Assembly: GCA_035362335.1 (NCBI GenBank)
Contig: DAOSDL010000005.1
Coordinates: 62,001 to 126,000, forward strand
Reading direction: 5' to 3'
DNA: 64,000 nt
DNA from: JAOSJT01 sp035362335
GTDB taxonomy: Bacteria; Bacteroidota; Ignavibacteria; SZUA-365
Under the pieces are notes generated by a model. The model was not told the DNA's origin and did not search any database. It worked only from the letters and a program-made list of their open reading frames with translations. Below, one piece after another: positions 41,330 through 50,949 of the stretch. The position numbers and the translations under genes are program-made. Numbering within the stretch: the first letter of the stretch is position 1; each line of letters opens with the position of its first letter.

Positions 41330-43375
41330 TCATTTTTCCGTGATCGTGCTGCTGACATTCAGGCGTGCAAAGCCACGCACGCGCACATAGTCGCTGCTGC
41401 GGAAAGTGCAGCCGCTCTGTTCGGAGGCATTGAATGCCAGAGTGAAGCGTATCCAGGCCGCGCGCGACACGGCCAGGAAGTCCGCACCACTGAAACGCAT
41501 CTCGATGCGCTCGCTGCGAGGCGCGGTCACATACCCGTTGCCGTCCACCGGAGCGGCGGGCACGGCCATGGCGCTTCCATCCACGGCGACGGGGGCTAGG
41601 AGCACGGCGTAGCGCTTATCCAGAAATTCCGGACGAATGGTTACCGAGGTCGGCAAATGGTTCTCCAGCACGAAGGTGATCGTGCCCTCATTCACTTCCG
41701 TGAGCTTACGGCGCGTGCTTTCGTCAATCACCATTTCTACCGTGTCGGTCACGCTGCCGTTGACTTGTGTGAAGCGGAGCGGAAACTCCACGAAGAGATC
41801 GCCGACTACTGAATCCTCCGCGGCCGCGCTGCCGGACTGTCCGTCGGGATTCAGGACAAAGGTGCCCTCAATACCCAGGCTGTCCGGTAAATCCGGTGTG
41901 AACGAGTTCAGGAAATTCACCACCTGCGTACGGTCAAAGGTGATGGTGGTTTGCGAGTTGCCATCGAGGTCGCGTCGGGGAATGCTCAGTCGCGCATTGC
42001 TGCCGCCGGTCATTTTTCCCAACACCGAGGCCTCCTGAATGCCCACACGCAGCACCGCCTGATTGCGCAGCGCGGCCCACATGTTCGCCTCGTTCAGCTT
42101 GATCGAGCCGCTGATCTTGCGGTCGATGCCGAAGTTCGATTTTTCCATTTCACGAATGCGCAGCGTGCGCGGTGCAAGCGTGCCGGTCATGCGGTCGAAA
42201 GCCACGCTTTTCACACTGCCATTCACCGAAACACTGTCGTAACGGCGTACCAGCACGGTGCGATCACTCGCATCTTCCGTCACGATATGGGCCTGATAGG
42301 GAAGCAACCGATCGTTGACCGGGCGCAATTCGGCGCCGCTCAAATCCAGCGTGATGGTTTTGCTGCCCTTCGCCGGCACAGTGGCGCTGGTGCTGAGGGG
42401 CGCGCCCCCGCGTGTGGCGCCACCGAGACCGATGGTGATATCCGCGCCGAGATTGAAGTGATTGCTCACCACGAAGGAGATGCTGCCGCTACGGACCAAT
42501 CCATCCTTTATCCGCAGGCCTGTTGCGCCGGCGAGATCGATGTTGTCATTGACGGTTGTCTGCTGCGAAGGCACGAATCCCTTCACGGAAAGAATCCGCG
42601 AGTCGGCGATCGACCCCTTCACGCCGAGGTAGTGGCTGCTGCTCACGTTGACATTGGCGCCGCCGCTGCCCGGCGTGGAAACGTCGAACGCCAGACGCAT
42701 GCGGCTGGACAGTGTAAGTCCGTCGAGACGCATGACCGGAAGATTCACTTTCGCGTTCGGTTGCACCGTGCCCGAGTAGGAATTGCGCGCTACCTCGCGA
42801 TTGTCCAGGCCCACGAGCCGGATGGCCTCGAGGCGCAGGGGTACGGGCGTGCTGTTGGTGAATTCCAGAGCGAGCGCACCGCTTTCAAAGGTCATTTCCT
42901 CGAACCACTCGCGCGCGTCTATCTCTATGCCCATGCCCAGTTCATTGCGCATGGAGGGCACCACCTGTGAGCCGCGCGGCAGCGTGGGGAACAGCGTGAA
43001 CACATCCATCGCCTGATCGAGATAATCGGGGATGTCGAAGCGAATGATGTCCAGCTTTTCCGAGAGACGGAAGGACTGATCATCCACACGGAGATGGTCG
43101 CCGATACGAATGGCATTGAGCGGATATTTGCGCGTGACCAGCAGCACCTGATCGCCATTCTGTGTGATGCGCAGCATATCGTCGTCGCTGAGCATGTCCT
43201 GCATGGTGTAGGTCTTGTTCACCAGTGGAAGATTGGCGTCCACATCCCATTCGGGAAGCATGGGCGCCAGGGGCTCGGAACAGCCGCCAAGCAGGAGAAA
43301 GGCCAACGCCACCGCCGTGAGGGCCAGCGCCAGCGCCACCGGGGGACGGTTGCGATCGTAATCAAGGGCTTTCAT
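41330..43375 (-). CDS. Large lipoprotein of unknown function
   Basis: A 681-residue lipoprotein. The signal ends LLLGGC with the acylated Cys32 followed by Ser-Glu-Pro. The mature protein is rich in beta strands with repeated patterns such as TLDLSGAELRP, ITIGLGGATRGGAP and FVLENHLPTSVTI, suggesting several immunoglobulin-like or jelly-roll domains. No enzyme motif is visible. ATG 43375 (MKALDYD) has AGGAG eight bases upstream, a strong ribosome site; longer starts to 43417 are less likely. It lies between a secreted heparinase-like gene (48 bases upstream) and a barrel gene, and may bridge the two at the outer membrane. Confidence 0.75.
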   Translation of the reverse strand: MKALDYDRNRPPVALALALTAVALAFLLLGGCSEPLAPMLPEWDVDANLPLVNKTYTMQDMLSDDDMLRITQNGDQVLLVTRKYPLNAIRIGDHLRVDDQSFRLSEKLDIIRFDIPDYLDQAMDVFTLFPTLPRGSQVVPSMRNELGMGIEIDAREWFEEMTFESGALALEFTNSTPVPLRLEAIRLVGLDNREVARNSYSGTVQPNAKVNLPVMRLDGLTLSSRMRLAFDVSTPGSGGANVNVSSSHYLGVKGSIADSRILSVKGFVPSQQTTVNDNIDLAGATGLRIKDGLVRSGSISFVVSNHFNLGADITIGLGGATRGGAPLSTSATVPAKGSKTITLDLSGAELRPVNDRLLPYQAHIVTEDASDRTVLVRRYDSVSVNGSVKSVAFDRMTGTLAPRTLRIREMEKSNFGIDRKISGSIKLNEANMWAALRNQAVLRVGIQEASVLGKMTGGSNARLSIPRRDLDGNSQTTITFDRTQVVNFLNSFTPDLPDSLGIEGTFVLNPDGQSGSAAAEDSVVGDLFVEFPLRFTQVNGSVTDTVEMVIDESTRRKLTEVNEGTITFVLENHLPTSVTIRPEFLDKRYAVLLAPVAVDGSAMAVPAAPVDGNGYVTAPRSERIEMRFSGADFLAVSRAAWIRFTLAFNASEQSGCTFRSSDYVRVRGFARLNVSSTITEK

Positions 43376-43423
43376 ATACTCATCTCCTTTCTTCTCATCA
43401 CGCGCGAAACATTGCACTTCGTA

Positions 43424-46078
43424 CTACAGAATGACCATGCTGTGCTGTACAGCGGGACCGCCGTCTTCACGTTCCAGACGCAGGAAATACATACCGGGCA
43501 CGAGATCGTGCGTGGGTATGGACTGCAAGCGTTCCTCGCCATCACCACGGAAGTCGTCGACCAGCACGCGCGTGCGACCGAGCGCATCGCGGAGCAGCAG
43601 ACGCGCCGATGTGCCGGAGGGCACGGACACGCGAACGGTGACCGAGGCGCCGGCGGAGCGCGTTGCGGGATTGGGCCAGGGTGCATCGAGCCGGAGAGAG
43701 GCGGGTGCCGCCGCGATGCTTTCGCTCGCGGTTACCGTGCCGCTGTACACCACACGGATGTCGGCATTGGGACCCGGGAGGCGCAAGCGCAGCATGGTGC
43801 CCTGCATGCTCCAGCTCTCGACCGCGCCTTCGATGCGCGCGGGGACAAAGGGGACACGAACCTGAAGCTCGCGCGCGGCTGCGTCGCGAACGGAAATGTC
43901 CATGCCCTGATCGGATTCACGAAGATGCGCGCGAAGCGGCATGGGCGAGGACAGCACAAGGCGGCCCGTGGACCGTTCCAACGTGCTGCCCTCGTCGAGC
44001 ATCCAGACTACCGGCCTGCCTGCGGAGTCAAGTATGCCTTGCCATGCACGCGCATTGCAGTACACAGCGCCGATCGCCGGGAACACCACGCGCGACATGC
44101 GCGCGGAGCTGGCAACGACGCTGACCATTGTGCGATTCGCCACATCGGCGCGAATCGCGGAGACGTGAGGATCGCCGGCAAGCGGGGAAAAGACGACCTC
44201 GTCGGAGACATTATGCGGGACAAGCAGTGTATGGAACACGACGTTCTCCAGCGACAGCGTGCTGTACAATGCGTCGTGTGTTTCAAACGTTCTGTAGGAG
44301 GGCGCATGCAAGCGGGCAACGGTGTTCCACTCGGGCTCAAGACCAACGGCCGTGACACGGGCGCTCACGCGCATGTCTCCGGAGGTCCACGTTGCCACGC
44401 CGGTTGCTTCATTCAGCGTGTAGCTGCCGTTGCTCGCGTTTCCATTGCCATGCAATTGATGCGTGAAGCTTCGCCTTCTGTCGGAACTGGCCTCGTCGCG
44501 CAATGCGATCATGTCCCAGGACGGAAGGTAAAATCCGCGTTCCACGCTGGCGGATTGATACGCGGTACGGACGGAATTCATCCCGCCATCGCGATTCGCC
44601 AGCGTATCCTGTATGAACGCATCCACGCCGAAGAGGAAGCTGCCCCACGATGTGCTGTCGGGGCCGGCGCCGTCCACCAGCAGCACATTGTGATTGCGCG
44701 CGTAGATGAGGCTGTCGCGCTGGTCGCTGCTGTGATAGCCCGGCTCGATAATCAACGGTTGCCCGCCCGCGTGCAGCATGAACGCACCTTCGTTCGCATG
44801 CTTGTGGCCGCTGCCGCTGGGCGAGCGATGGGTGCGGGCGATACCGTTCTTCGCGATCACGCCGAAATAGGTGTCGCCGGCGTCCCATCCCTGGCGATGC
44901 ACGGCGTAGCCGGCTGCAGGCATGAGCTGCGAAGGTAGTACGGGCGCGGGGACGTACTGATCGGGGGTGTGGAACAACAGATATTCTGCCCGGAAATCGA
45001 AGGTCCTGTTCAATTCATTGCTGAGCGCATTCGCGCTGAGCGGCTGTCCGTTGGCAACGTTGCGCCAATCGAGCGAACGCAGCGAGGGATCGATCGATGC
45101 CACGGTTGCGACTTCGGGAAACCACGTGCGCATGTAAGTGTCCTCGAAAGGCGGCAAACTGCCATCGGGCAAACGAAGGGAAGCGATCCATTCGAACAGA
45201 CGTTGCCACTTCGCCTCGCGCAGTGGCGAAGGGAAGCTGCGCGAACCGAAGTCGAGAGTGCCGCCGCTGGACAAATCGTCGATGGCGAGGAAAAAGGGCA
45301 GCACGCTCATCATGGCGTAGCGGAAATAGTACGGACCTTCGCTGTACCCGTACATGCCCGTGGAATCGCTCTGATATCCCCACATCGTGTGGTGGATGTG
45401 ATCCATGGCGAGCGCGAACATGTCCGCGCGGGAAATATCGGACAACGGCGTATGCGAATCCCGCAGCACAAGAGCGGTGTAGCCCATGGCCGCGGCCAGC
45501 TTCAAGGTGAGATTATTCCGCGCGACAATGGGCTGATCGAGGCGCCGGTAGGCGTTGTTGGCAAAGGTACACAGCGCAACCTCGGCAGCGGCGTCGCGCG
45601 TGCCTGTCACACCGCGAAGATAATCGTAGGCGGTGGCGAATTGCATCATTTCCACCGCACGCCATTGGAAATCGTCCACGAGGGGACTGACCGCGGGATC
45701 GATGCTGCGTAAGAGGTTGCGCACCTTCACCGCGAACTCCTCTTTGCGCTCGGCGTCCATGACCGCCAGCGTGGTGTCGCGTCCCACCAGCATCACGAAA
45801 CCGGCGGCTTTCGCCACGCGTGCCGCTTCCATCTGCGTCGTCGCCGGGAGAAACGCCGTCTCGTATACCGTGCGGTACACGTTCAGCGCCTGGGCATTGC
45901 TCATGATGTGCTCGATCGCGGCGGTTTGCTGTCCGCCACCCGCGATGCGAGGAACGCCCGTCTCGCCGATACCCTGCGCGGCGAGCGTCGGGGTCCGGAG
46001 CGGAGACAGGCACAGTAGGACTAGCAACAGCGTTTTCGTTGACACGATATACCACACACGATGCGTTTTTACTTTCAC
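43424..46078 (-). CDS. Secreted heparinase II/III-like protein with T9SS sorting domain
   Basis: About 884 residues. An N-terminal Sec signal (TLLLVLLCLSPLRTPTLAAQ) follows a basic start; I chose GTG 46078, though TTG 46120 adds 14 residues. The first half is helical (alpha/alpha toroid type: YDYLRGVTGTRDAA, MWGYQSDSTGMYGYSEGPYYFRYAMM). The middle matches heparinase II/III proteins: RSPSGSGHKHANEGAFMLHAGGQPLIIEPGY near residue 455, with His pairs typical of polysaccharide lyases. The C-terminus is a T9SS type A domain (PWPNPATRS...LLLRDALGRTRVLV...LVPGMYFLRLE). It probably acts on an extracellular uronic-acid polysaccharide, and the exact substrate is unknown. It is first in an operon with a lipoprotein and a barrel protein. 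Confidence 0.82.
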   Translation of the reverse strand: MKVKTHRVWYIVSTKTLLLVLLCLSPLRTPTLAAQGIGETGVPRIAGGGQQTAAIEHIMSNAQALNVYRTVYETAFLPATTQMEAARVAKAAGFVMLVGRDTTLAVMDAERKEEFAVKVRNLLRSIDPAVSPLVDDFQWRAVEMMQFATAYDYLRGVTGTRDAAAEVALCTFANNAYRRLDQPIVARNNLTLKLAAAMGYTALVLRDSHTPLSDISRADMFALAMDHIHHTMWGYQSDSTGMYGYSEGPYYFRYAMMSVLPFFLAIDDLSSGGTLDFGSRSFPSPLREAKWQRLFEWIASLRLPDGSLPPFEDTYMRTWFPEVATVASIDPSLRSLDWRNVANGQPLSANALSNELNRTFDFRAEYLLFHTPDQYVPAPVLPSQLMPAAGYAVHRQGWDAGDTYFGVIAKNGIARTHRSPSGSGHKHANEGAFMLHAGGQPLIIEPGYHSSDQRDSLIYARNHNVLLVDGAGPDSTSWGSFLFGVDAFIQDTLANRDGGMNSVRTAYQSASVERGFYLPSWDMIALRDEASSDRRRSFTHQLHGNGNASNGSYTLNEATGVATWTSGDMRVSARVTAVGLEPEWNTVARLHAPSYRTFETHDALYSTLSLENVVFHTLLVPHNVSDEVVFSPLAGDPHVSAIRADVANRTMVSVVASSARMSRVVFPAIGAVYCNARAWQGILDSAGRPVVWMLDEGSTLERSTGRLVLSSPMPLRAHLRESDQGMDISVRDAAARELQVRVPFVPARIEGAVESWSMQGTMLRLRLPGPNADIRVVYSGTVTASESIAAAPASLRLDAPWPNPATRSAGASVTVRVSVPSGTSARLLLRDALGRTRVLVDDFRGDGEERLQSIPTHDLVPGMYFLRLEREDGGPAVQHSMVIL

Positions 46079-46479
46079 AATGGACCTGCCACATGGTCCA
46101 TCGCTCGTTACAGTGGTCAAGTTACTGTGCGCACCTTTCAGCGGTCTTAATCCCTGCTTACAATTTTGTAAGCAGAAACAGGAATGCGGGTAACAGTGCC
46201 GTTGCGCGAGTCCGCATCCACAGGTCGAGGGGTATGACTCGATGAATCATCGCGTCACCGAGGCGGAAAAGTTGCAGGCGGCGTCACTCGCAGCACGCTA
46301 TCGCTCGTCGGCGAGGAGTGCCGCATCGTGCAACGCTGCCGCGGCATGGGATGGGAATTGCACGCGGGGATGTGAGGAAATCGCAACGGGATTCACATAA
46401 AAAGATAACCCGCCGCTAATGAGACCCTAACGTGCCTCGGATAGCTTGGAGTATGTTTCATCACGTCCGAGAAGACATA
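46079..46479. other. Divergent control region between heparinase-like and TonB receptor genes
   Basis: 401 bases with no gene. It contains the inverted repeat at 46154-46175. The part next to the TonB receptor (46395-46479) is AT-richer, with TATGTTTC at 46452-46459 close to the -7 consensus but no TTG at the right distance. No RNA structure stands out in 46180-46390. Confidence 0.5.
46154..46175. promoter_or_regulatory. 10-bp perfect inverted repeat (candidate operator)
   Basis: CTGCTTACAA (46154-46163) and TTGTAAGCAG (46166-46175) flank TT. It lies 76 bases upstream of the heparinase-like gene and 305 bases upstream of the TonB receptor gene. The AT-rich dyad resembles TetR/GntR-type operators, and CCTG/CAGG sequences extend the symmetry outward. 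No regulator gene is near. Confidence 0.45.
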
Positions 46480-49284
46480 ATGATGTTCCCCCGTTCCTGG
46501 CGACAAATCGTGGTCGCCCTTCTTTTGTTTTTCCCCTCGCTTGCGCTCTCCCAGTCCGCCACACTGACCGGTAAGGTCGTGGACGCGGCGACCGGAGAGC
46601 CGCTGATCGGCGCGAATGTGCTGCTGGTTGGCAAAAGCAAAGGTACAACCACCAATCTTGATGGCTTGTACACTATCAAGGATCTCACTGCGGGCAATTA
46701 CGACCTGCAGGTGTCCTACGTTTCCTACACGAAAAAACTGGTGAAAAATGTGACGCTGCAAGCGGGCAAACTCACCACGATCAATATCGATTTGCAATCC
46801 GAAGCCTTCGAAATGGCGGAAGTGGTGGTTGAAGCCGCCGCGGTGAAAAACTCCGAAGCCGCCTTGCTCGCCATTCAGAAAAAGGCCGCCGGAGTGAGCG
46901 ACGCCATCAGTGAAGAGCAAATCAAGCGTTCGCCGGATTCCGACGCCGCCGACGCGGTCAAGCGCGTGACCGGCGTGTCGGTGGTCGGTGGCAAATACAC
47001 CTACGTGCGCGGCCTCGGCGAGCGCTACAGCAATACGCAGCTCAACGACGTTGCCATTCCCAGCCCCGAGCCCGAGAAGAAGGTTGTGCCCTTCGATCTC
47101 TTCCCCTCGAACATGATTCAGAATCTGGTCACGGCGAAAACTTTCACGCCCGACCAACCGGGCAACTTCTCCGGTGGTCTTGTGAAAATCAATACCAGGG
47201 AATTTCCCCCGAGCTTCACCATGAGCGCGGGCATTTCCACCGGCTTCAACACGCTCAATTCCTCCAGCGATTTGCCGACCTACAAAGGCGGCGGGCTCGA
47301 TTTCCTGGGTATCGACGATGGTACGCGCGCGCTGCCTTCGGGTGTGCCGGCTACGCCGCCCAATACGCGTCCCACGGCCGCGCAAAGCTCCGCTCTGCTC
47401 GGATTGTTCAACAATCAGTGGACGCCGGAAACGCGCAGCGCCATGCCCAACATGGGAATGAATCTTTCCATCGGCGACCAGTTCGATGTGGCCGAACTGC
47501 CGGTGGGCTACCTCGCTTCAGTGTCCTACAGTTCCGAAATGAACTACCGCGAGAAACAGGAGCGCTATCCGACGCAGGAAATCGATCCCGCGACGGGCAT
47601 CGCGCAGCTCAAGGACGACTACACCGTGCGCCAGGGCACCTACTCCGTGCTCTGGGGCGCGCTGCTCAACCTCAGCACGCGCCTGTCGCAAACGGACAAG
47701 ATCAGTCTGAAATCCCTGTTCAATCGCTCCACCGACGATGAGACGCGCATTATCGATGGCTTCTCCGCGCAGGGCTCCTCGTCCGGCTACTATCAGTCCA
47801 CGCGCCTGCAATTCGTGGCGCGCTCGATCTTTAGCAGCGTGCTCTCGGGCGAGCATCAGCTGGCCGGCCTCATGGATTCGCGTCTCGAATGGCGCGCGGC
47901 TTTCTCGACCGCCGACCGCGACGAACCCGACAATCGCGAAACCGTGTATGCGCTCGAGCAGGGCAGTGGCCGCTACTTTTTCCCGAACAATTTCGGCAGC
48001 GGCAACGGACGCTTTTTCTCCAACCTGCACGACCAGAGCGTGAACGCGGGCTTCGACTGGAGCGTCCCTGTGGAAGCTCTCGGACAGAACAGCCGCCTCA
48101 AACTCGGAACACTCGCCGATATGCGCACGCGTGAATTCTCCGCGCGGCGCTTCCTCTTCAGCAATGTCAACTCCAGTTCGCAATACATGACGCCCGAGGA
48201 ACTGTTCACCGCAGCGAATGTGGCCGCCGGCAATATCGAATTCCTCGACGCGACCGGCTCCAACGACGCCTACGATGCAGAGGAAAGCACCTTCGCCGGC
48301 TACGCCATGGTGGACATGGCCGTGACCAGTGAACTCCGCGTGATCGCCGGTGCGCGCTACGAAGCTGTATCCACCGAGGTGACGTCCTTCGATCCCTTCG
48401 GCGTGCGTTCCTCCGAGGACATGAACGCTTCTCTGGAAAACGGCAACATTCTGCCAGCGGTGAACCTGGTGTATTCGCTCACGCCCAACATGAATCTTCG
48501 CGCCGCCTACAGCCACACTGTGGCGCGTCCGGAATTCCGCGAACTCGCACCATTCCGCTTCGACGATTATCGCACCAGCACTTATGGCAACGCCGCCTTG
48601 AAGCAGACCGACGTACGCAACTACGATTTGCGCTGGGAGTGGTACACGAATCCAGGCGAGATCATCGCGATCAGCGCTTTCTATAAAACGTTCAGCGATC
48701 CCATCGAGAAAGTGCTGTACCCCAGCGCGAACAACAACTTCGTGATCCCGATCAACGCGAATGATGCGACGAATGTGGGTCTGGAGTTCGAGGTCCGCAA
48801 GAATCTCGGCTTCGCCGCCGATGCACTCGAGGATTTCAACCTCGGTATGAATGTCACGCTCGTGCAGTCCAGTATCGAGTTCCGCGCGGACGAGCAATTC
48901 GCCGTGCGCGCCATCCCCGGCCTCGAGTCGCTGTCCGCCGCGGGCTTCGCCAACAGCGAGCGTCCCCTCGAAGGCATGTCGCCGTATGTGATCAACCTCA
49001 CGCTTGGCTACGCCGCTCCGACCGGCACCAATGTGATGCTGCTGTACAACGTGCTCGGCAAGCGCATCCGCGAGGTGGGCACCAGCGGCTACGACGACAC
49101 GTACGAAATGCCGCGCAATCAGCTCGATCTCACCATTGCACAGCGGGTGATGGAGAATCTCCAGATGAAATTGGCGATGAAGAATCTGCTCGATGCGGAT
49201 TACGTCTTCCGCATGGGTACGCTCGAGACCTCGACCTACTCGGTGGGCCGCTCCTTCTCGCTGGGACTGTCGTACTCGCTGTAA
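46480..49284 (+). CDS. TonB-dependent outer-membrane receptor with carboxypeptidase-regulatory domain
   Basis: A 934-residue receptor for active uptake of a large or scarce nutrient. ATG 46480 (MMFPRSW) follows GAGAAGAC; the frame extends to 46432. A signal peptide ending ALSQS is followed by a CarboxypepD_reg-like domain (TLTGKVVDAATGEPLIGANVLL, residues 27-105), then the plug (SPDSDAADAVKRVTGVSVVGGKYTYVRGLGERYSNTQLNDV near 160-200, GNFSGGLVKINTREFP near 235) and a long barrel ending VGRSFSLGLSYSL. The RGLGERY and PFDLFPSNMI motifs place it in a subgroup different from SusC. It is followed 135 bases later by a surface-type lipoprotein gene, so the two are likely partners. Substrate unknown. 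Confidence 0.92.
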   Translation: MMFPRSWRQIVVALLLFFPSLALSQSATLTGKVVDAATGEPLIGANVLLVGKSKGTTTNLDGLYTIKDLTAGNYDLQVSYVSYTKKLVKNVTLQAGKLTTINIDLQSEAFEMAEVVVEAAAVKNSEAALLAIQKKAAGVSDAISEEQIKRSPDSDAADAVKRVTGVSVVGGKYTYVRGLGERYSNTQLNDVAIPSPEPEKKVVPFDLFPSNMIQNLVTAKTFTPDQPGNFSGGLVKINTREFPPSFTMSAGISTGFNTLNSSSDLPTYKGGGLDFLGIDDGTRALPSGVPATPPNTRPTAAQSSALLGLFNNQWTPETRSAMPNMGMNLSIGDQFDVAELPVGYLASVSYSSEMNYREKQERYPTQEIDPATGIAQLKDDYTVRQGTYSVLWGALLNLSTRLSQTDKISLKSLFNRSTDDETRIIDGFSAQGSSSGYYQSTRLQFVARSIFSSVLSGEHQLAGLMDSRLEWRAAFSTADRDEPDNRETVYALEQGSGRYFFPNNFGSGNGRFFSNLHDQSVNAGFDWSVPVEALGQNSRLKLGTLADMRTREFSARRFLFSNVNSSSQYMTPEELFTAANVAAGNIEFLDATGSNDAYDAEESTFAGYAMVDMAVTSELRVIAGARYEAVSTEVTSFDPFGVRSSEDMNASLENGNILPAVNLVYSLTPNMNLRAAYSHTVARPEFRELAPFRFDDYRTSTYGNAALKQTDVRNYDLRWEWYTNPGEIIAISAFYKTFSDPIEKVLYPSANNNFVIPINANDATNVGLEFEVRKNLGFAADALEDFNLGMNVTLVQSSIEFRADEQFAVRAIPGLESLSAAGFANSERPLEGMSPYVINLTLGYAAPTGTNVMLLYNVLGKRIREVGTSGYDDTYEMPRNQLDLTIAQRVMENLQMKLAMKNLLDADYVFRMGTLETSTYSVGRSFSLGLSYSL

Positions 49285-49419
49285 AGCGCAAGAATGTCTT
49301 CTCGGACACGATGTCGGGAACGGGGTGCGGATGGGCGTGCCCATCCCATCCCGCGACGTCGGCCCGGATTCGCAAGCAAATTCTGTACTCATACATTATC
49401 AACAACCGGAGTTTCATTC

Positions 49420-50796
49420 ATGTCTCTGTTCACCCGTTTCCTCGCACTTGGAACGCTCGCGGGCGCGCTTTTCGTCGGCGGCTGCAGCGATGACGACGAC
49501 AGCACCCCCATCACCCCGACGCCGACAGATTCGCGCGCTGAACTCGCCGGCAACATTCTCGGCAGCCGCACACTGAATGCGGACAGCGTGTACGTGCTCA
49601 AGGGCTTTGTGCTCGTGCAGCCGGGCGCCGTGCTCACCATTCCCGCTGGCACGCGCATCGAAGGTGATTTCGCCACCAAGGGCGCGCTGATCACCGTGCG
49701 TGGAACCAGCACGCAGGCCAGCGGCAAGATTATTGCCGACGGCACCGCGTCGAAACCCATCATTTTCACCAGCAGCCAGGCCGTCGGAACGCGCAAGCGC
49801 GGCGATTGGGGCGGCATTGTGCTCAACGGCCTCGCTCCCACCAACTGGCCGGGCGGCACCGGCGTGGGCGAAGGCAATACCGGCGCCTACGGTGGCGGCA
49901 AGGTCGATGACAACAGCGGCATTCTCCGCTACGTCCGCATCGAATACGGTGGCACCAAGATCACGCCGGACAATGAAATCAACGGTCTCACACTGAACGG
50001 CGTCGGCAATGCCACGGTGATCGAGCATGTGCAGACGCATTTCATCGCCGACGATGGCTTCGAGTGGTTCGGTGGCACGGTCAACGCCAAGTGGCTTGTC
50101 AGCTCGGGCAACGACGACGATGCCTTCGACATGGATTATGGCTTCTCGGGCAAATTGCAGTTCCTGCTCGCGCTGCAGGATCCCGATCTGGCCAACCGCG
50201 GTCTCGAAATGGACAACGATGCCTCCGGCAGTTCCAACATGACCACCGTTCCCACCAGCGGCGCCGATATGCTTTCCTACGACGGCACGCAGACCTTGAC
50301 AAATCCGCTCATCTACAACTGGACGGTGATCGGCACGGGTAAGGAAAAGGCGAACGACGACAACAATGACGGTCTCTACATCCGTCGCAACAGCCAGGCG
50401 CGCTTCGCAAATGTGCTCGTCACGAATTTCGGCAACTACTCGGTGGTGGTCGACGGCAGCGGCTCCATCGGTCACTTCACCGGCGGCGTGTCCTACCTCA
50501 AGAACTCCATCTTCCACGGTGGCAAGGGCGGCTATGCTCATCGCACGAGTTCGGGCACAGCGCTGCAGACCATTCCCGCCGAGTGGAGCACGCGCGAGGC
50601 CGATCCGATGTTGACCAACATCACCTTCACCACGCCCGATCCGCGTCCGAAGGCCGGTTCGCCCGCGCTCAGCGGCGCCGCCGATCCCACGGCCGATCCC
50701 ATGAGCAAGGGCTTCTTCAGCGCCGCTCCGTATGTGGGGGCCTTCGACGGCTCGAACAACTGGCTCAGCGGCTGGACGAACTTCGCGAAGAACTGA
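49420..50796 (+). CDS. Predicted surface lipoprotein with beta-helix fold, TonB-receptor partner
   Basis: A 458-residue lipoprotein. ATG 49420 (MSLFTRFLALGT) gives a signal ending LFVGGC with acylated Cys22. The next residues are SDDDDS, which match the SDDDD surface-export signal described for Bacteroides fragilis. A short linker leads to a repeat-rich domain (AELAGNILGSRTLNADSVYVLKG...AVLTIPAGTRIEG...GALITVRGTS...PIIFTSSQ) typical of right-handed parallel beta-helices. It contains conserved GDWGGIVLNG near 126 and HFIADDGFEWFGGTVNAKWLVSSGNDDDAFD near 205. The frame is open upstream to 49294 without signal character. It probably binds the substrate of the neighbouring receptor or covers it. 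A hairpin follows the stop. Confidence 0.82.
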   Translation: MSLFTRFLALGTLAGALFVGGCSDDDDSTPITPTPTDSRAELAGNILGSRTLNADSVYVLKGFVLVQPGAVLTIPAGTRIEGDFATKGALITVRGTSTQASGKIIADGTASKPIIFTSSQAVGTRKRGDWGGIVLNGLAPTNWPGGTGVGEGNTGAYGGGKVDDNSGILRYVRIEYGGTKITPDNEINGLTLNGVGNATVIEHVQTHFIADDGFEWFGGTVNAKWLVSSGNDDDAFDMDYGFSGKLQFLLALQDPDLANRGLEMDNDASGSSNMTTVPTSGADMLSYDGTQTLTNPLIYNWTVIGTGKEKANDDNNDGLYIRRNSQARFANVLVTNFGNYSVVVDGSGSIGHFTGGVSYLKNSIFHGGKGGYAHRTSSGTALQTIPAEWSTREADPMLTNITFTTPDPRPKAGSPALSGAADPTADPMSKGFFSAAPYVGAFDGSNNWLSGWTNFAKN

Positions 50797-50836
50797 CCCG
50801 ACGAATAGGAATCCTTCGCGGGATTCCAGAGATTAT

Positions 50837-50873
50837 CGGCACGGACCATTCATCATGTGAGTGGTCCGTGCCG
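50837..50873 (+). terminator. Strong 15-bp hairpin after the surface lipoprotein gene
   Basis: CGGCACGGACCATTC (50837-50851) pairs with GAGTGGTCCGTGCCG (50859-50873) with one G-T pair and a 7-base loop. No U tract follows, so it could be an attenuator or RNA-stability element lowering expression of the gene at 50950 instead of a full terminator. Confidence 0.5.
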
Positions 50874-50949
50874 CTGTAACAGACCCGGCCGCACGGGTGC
50901 CCCCACGCGGCCGCTACGCAATTCAGGACAATGAACAGGAAATCTTGTG

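Noticed and set aside
46180..46390. Possible small RNA or riboswitch upstream of the TonB receptor (for example a cobalamin element)
   Set aside because: I could not find a B12-box-like or other known riboswitch signature, and no convincing long-range pairing.
47518..49392. 624-codon minus-strand open frame opposite the TonB receptor
   Set aside because: Composition is His/Gly/Ala/Arg-rich as expected for antisense frames. The plus strand has clear receptor motifs.
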